From: Azohydromonas caseinilytica
GTDB lineage: Bacteria; Pseudomonadota; Gammaproteobacteria; Burkholderiales; Burkholderiaceae_C
Reading direction: 5' to 3'
DNA length: 64,000 nt
NCBI RefSeq assembly: GCF_012927045.1
Contig: NZ_JABBFW010000005.1
Span: 248,001 to 312,000, forward strand
Position 1 is the first letter of the stretch, and every line of letters starts with the position of its first letter. Made by a program: the position numbers and the translations under genes. The notes beneath the pieces are model-generated. The model worked only from the letters and a program-made list of their open reading frames with translations. It ran no database searches and was not told the DNA's origin. This document shows positions 63,955 through 64,000 of this stretch, piece after piece.

Positions 63955-64000
63955 ATGGACCGCTCTCGCCTGCAACGCCGCCTGGAGGCGGTGCGCGCGC
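63955..64000 (+). CDS. Start of the next gene, cut by the window edge
   Basis: An ATG at 63955 with AAGGAG eight bases upstream opens a frame (MDRSRLQRRLEAVRA) that runs off the end. Only 15 residues are visible, so the product cannot be named. Confidence 0.6.
   Translation, partial: MDRSRLQRRLEAVRA

Overview
The window is one stretch of high-GC chromosome. Its gene content is typical of a betaproteobacterium in the Burkholderiales, most likely the Comamonadaceae. Supporting features are an orphan Bug-type carboxylate receptor, DUF485-ActP, a one-cysteine DksA, lnt-corC next to glyQS-gmhB-plsC, and aceK. The family placement is inference from gene content. No rRNA, tRNA, CRISPR array, prophage or insertion sequence was seen. 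Genes are dense, often overlap by 4 bases (ATGA, GTGA, TTGA), and are separated by rho-independent terminators and two families of short palindromic repeats.

Left part (1-18090). A lower-GC edge carries a truncated DUF4019-like gene and a small membrane protein, then a PilZ-like protein and an orphan Cas2-like (SinR family) protein. A carboxylate or acyl-CoA catabolic locus follows: enoyl-CoA hydratase-like, CaiB/BaiF CoA-transferase, Bug receptor, class V aminotransferase, a divergent GntR regulator and a large FAD/Fe-S dehydrogenase. Matching boxes in the gap between the aminotransferase and gntR look like the GntR operator. Next come a NarX/NarL-like two-component pair, a cytochrome c, an MHS-family transporter with a large insert, and a divergent DUF485-actP pair. 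An 11-bp-phased CTGACG array lies between the transporter and DUF485-actP.

Centre (18322-35226). A complete Tad/Flp pilus locus starts with its own histidine kinase, response regulator and a receiver-only protein. It continues with four near-identical tandem Flp pilins, prepilin peptidase, an unusual AAA ATPase, CpaB, secretin, a small lipoprotein, three pseudopilin-like proteins, TadZ, TadA, TadB, TadC and TadD. A COG4315-type lipoprotein and a strong terminator close it.

Right part (35236-64000). A secreted PHB-depolymerase-like esterase is followed by ahpC and ahpF, with a candidate OxyR site upstream of ahpC. Then come a DnaQ-like exonuclease coupled to a cNMP/CBS/DUF294 protein, and a minus-strand cluster of two DsbA-fold isomerases, DUF1289, YbaK and rhodanese. 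Further right are an SDR, aceK, beta-carbonic anhydrase, a thioesterase and an MBL hydrolase. The essential envelope/translation block corC-lnt, glyQ-glyS-gmhB-plsC-M48 follows; its GmhB lacks the usual nucleophilic Asp. The window ends with a COG0523 zinc GTPase, one-Cys DksA, a STAS-like protein, hslV-hslU and the first codons of one more gene.

The strongest candidates for something new are the Tad locus with its AAA ATPase, four-pilin array and dedicated signalling genes; the phased array upstream of DUF485-actP; the GmhB active-site substitution; and the COG0523-DksA pairing.
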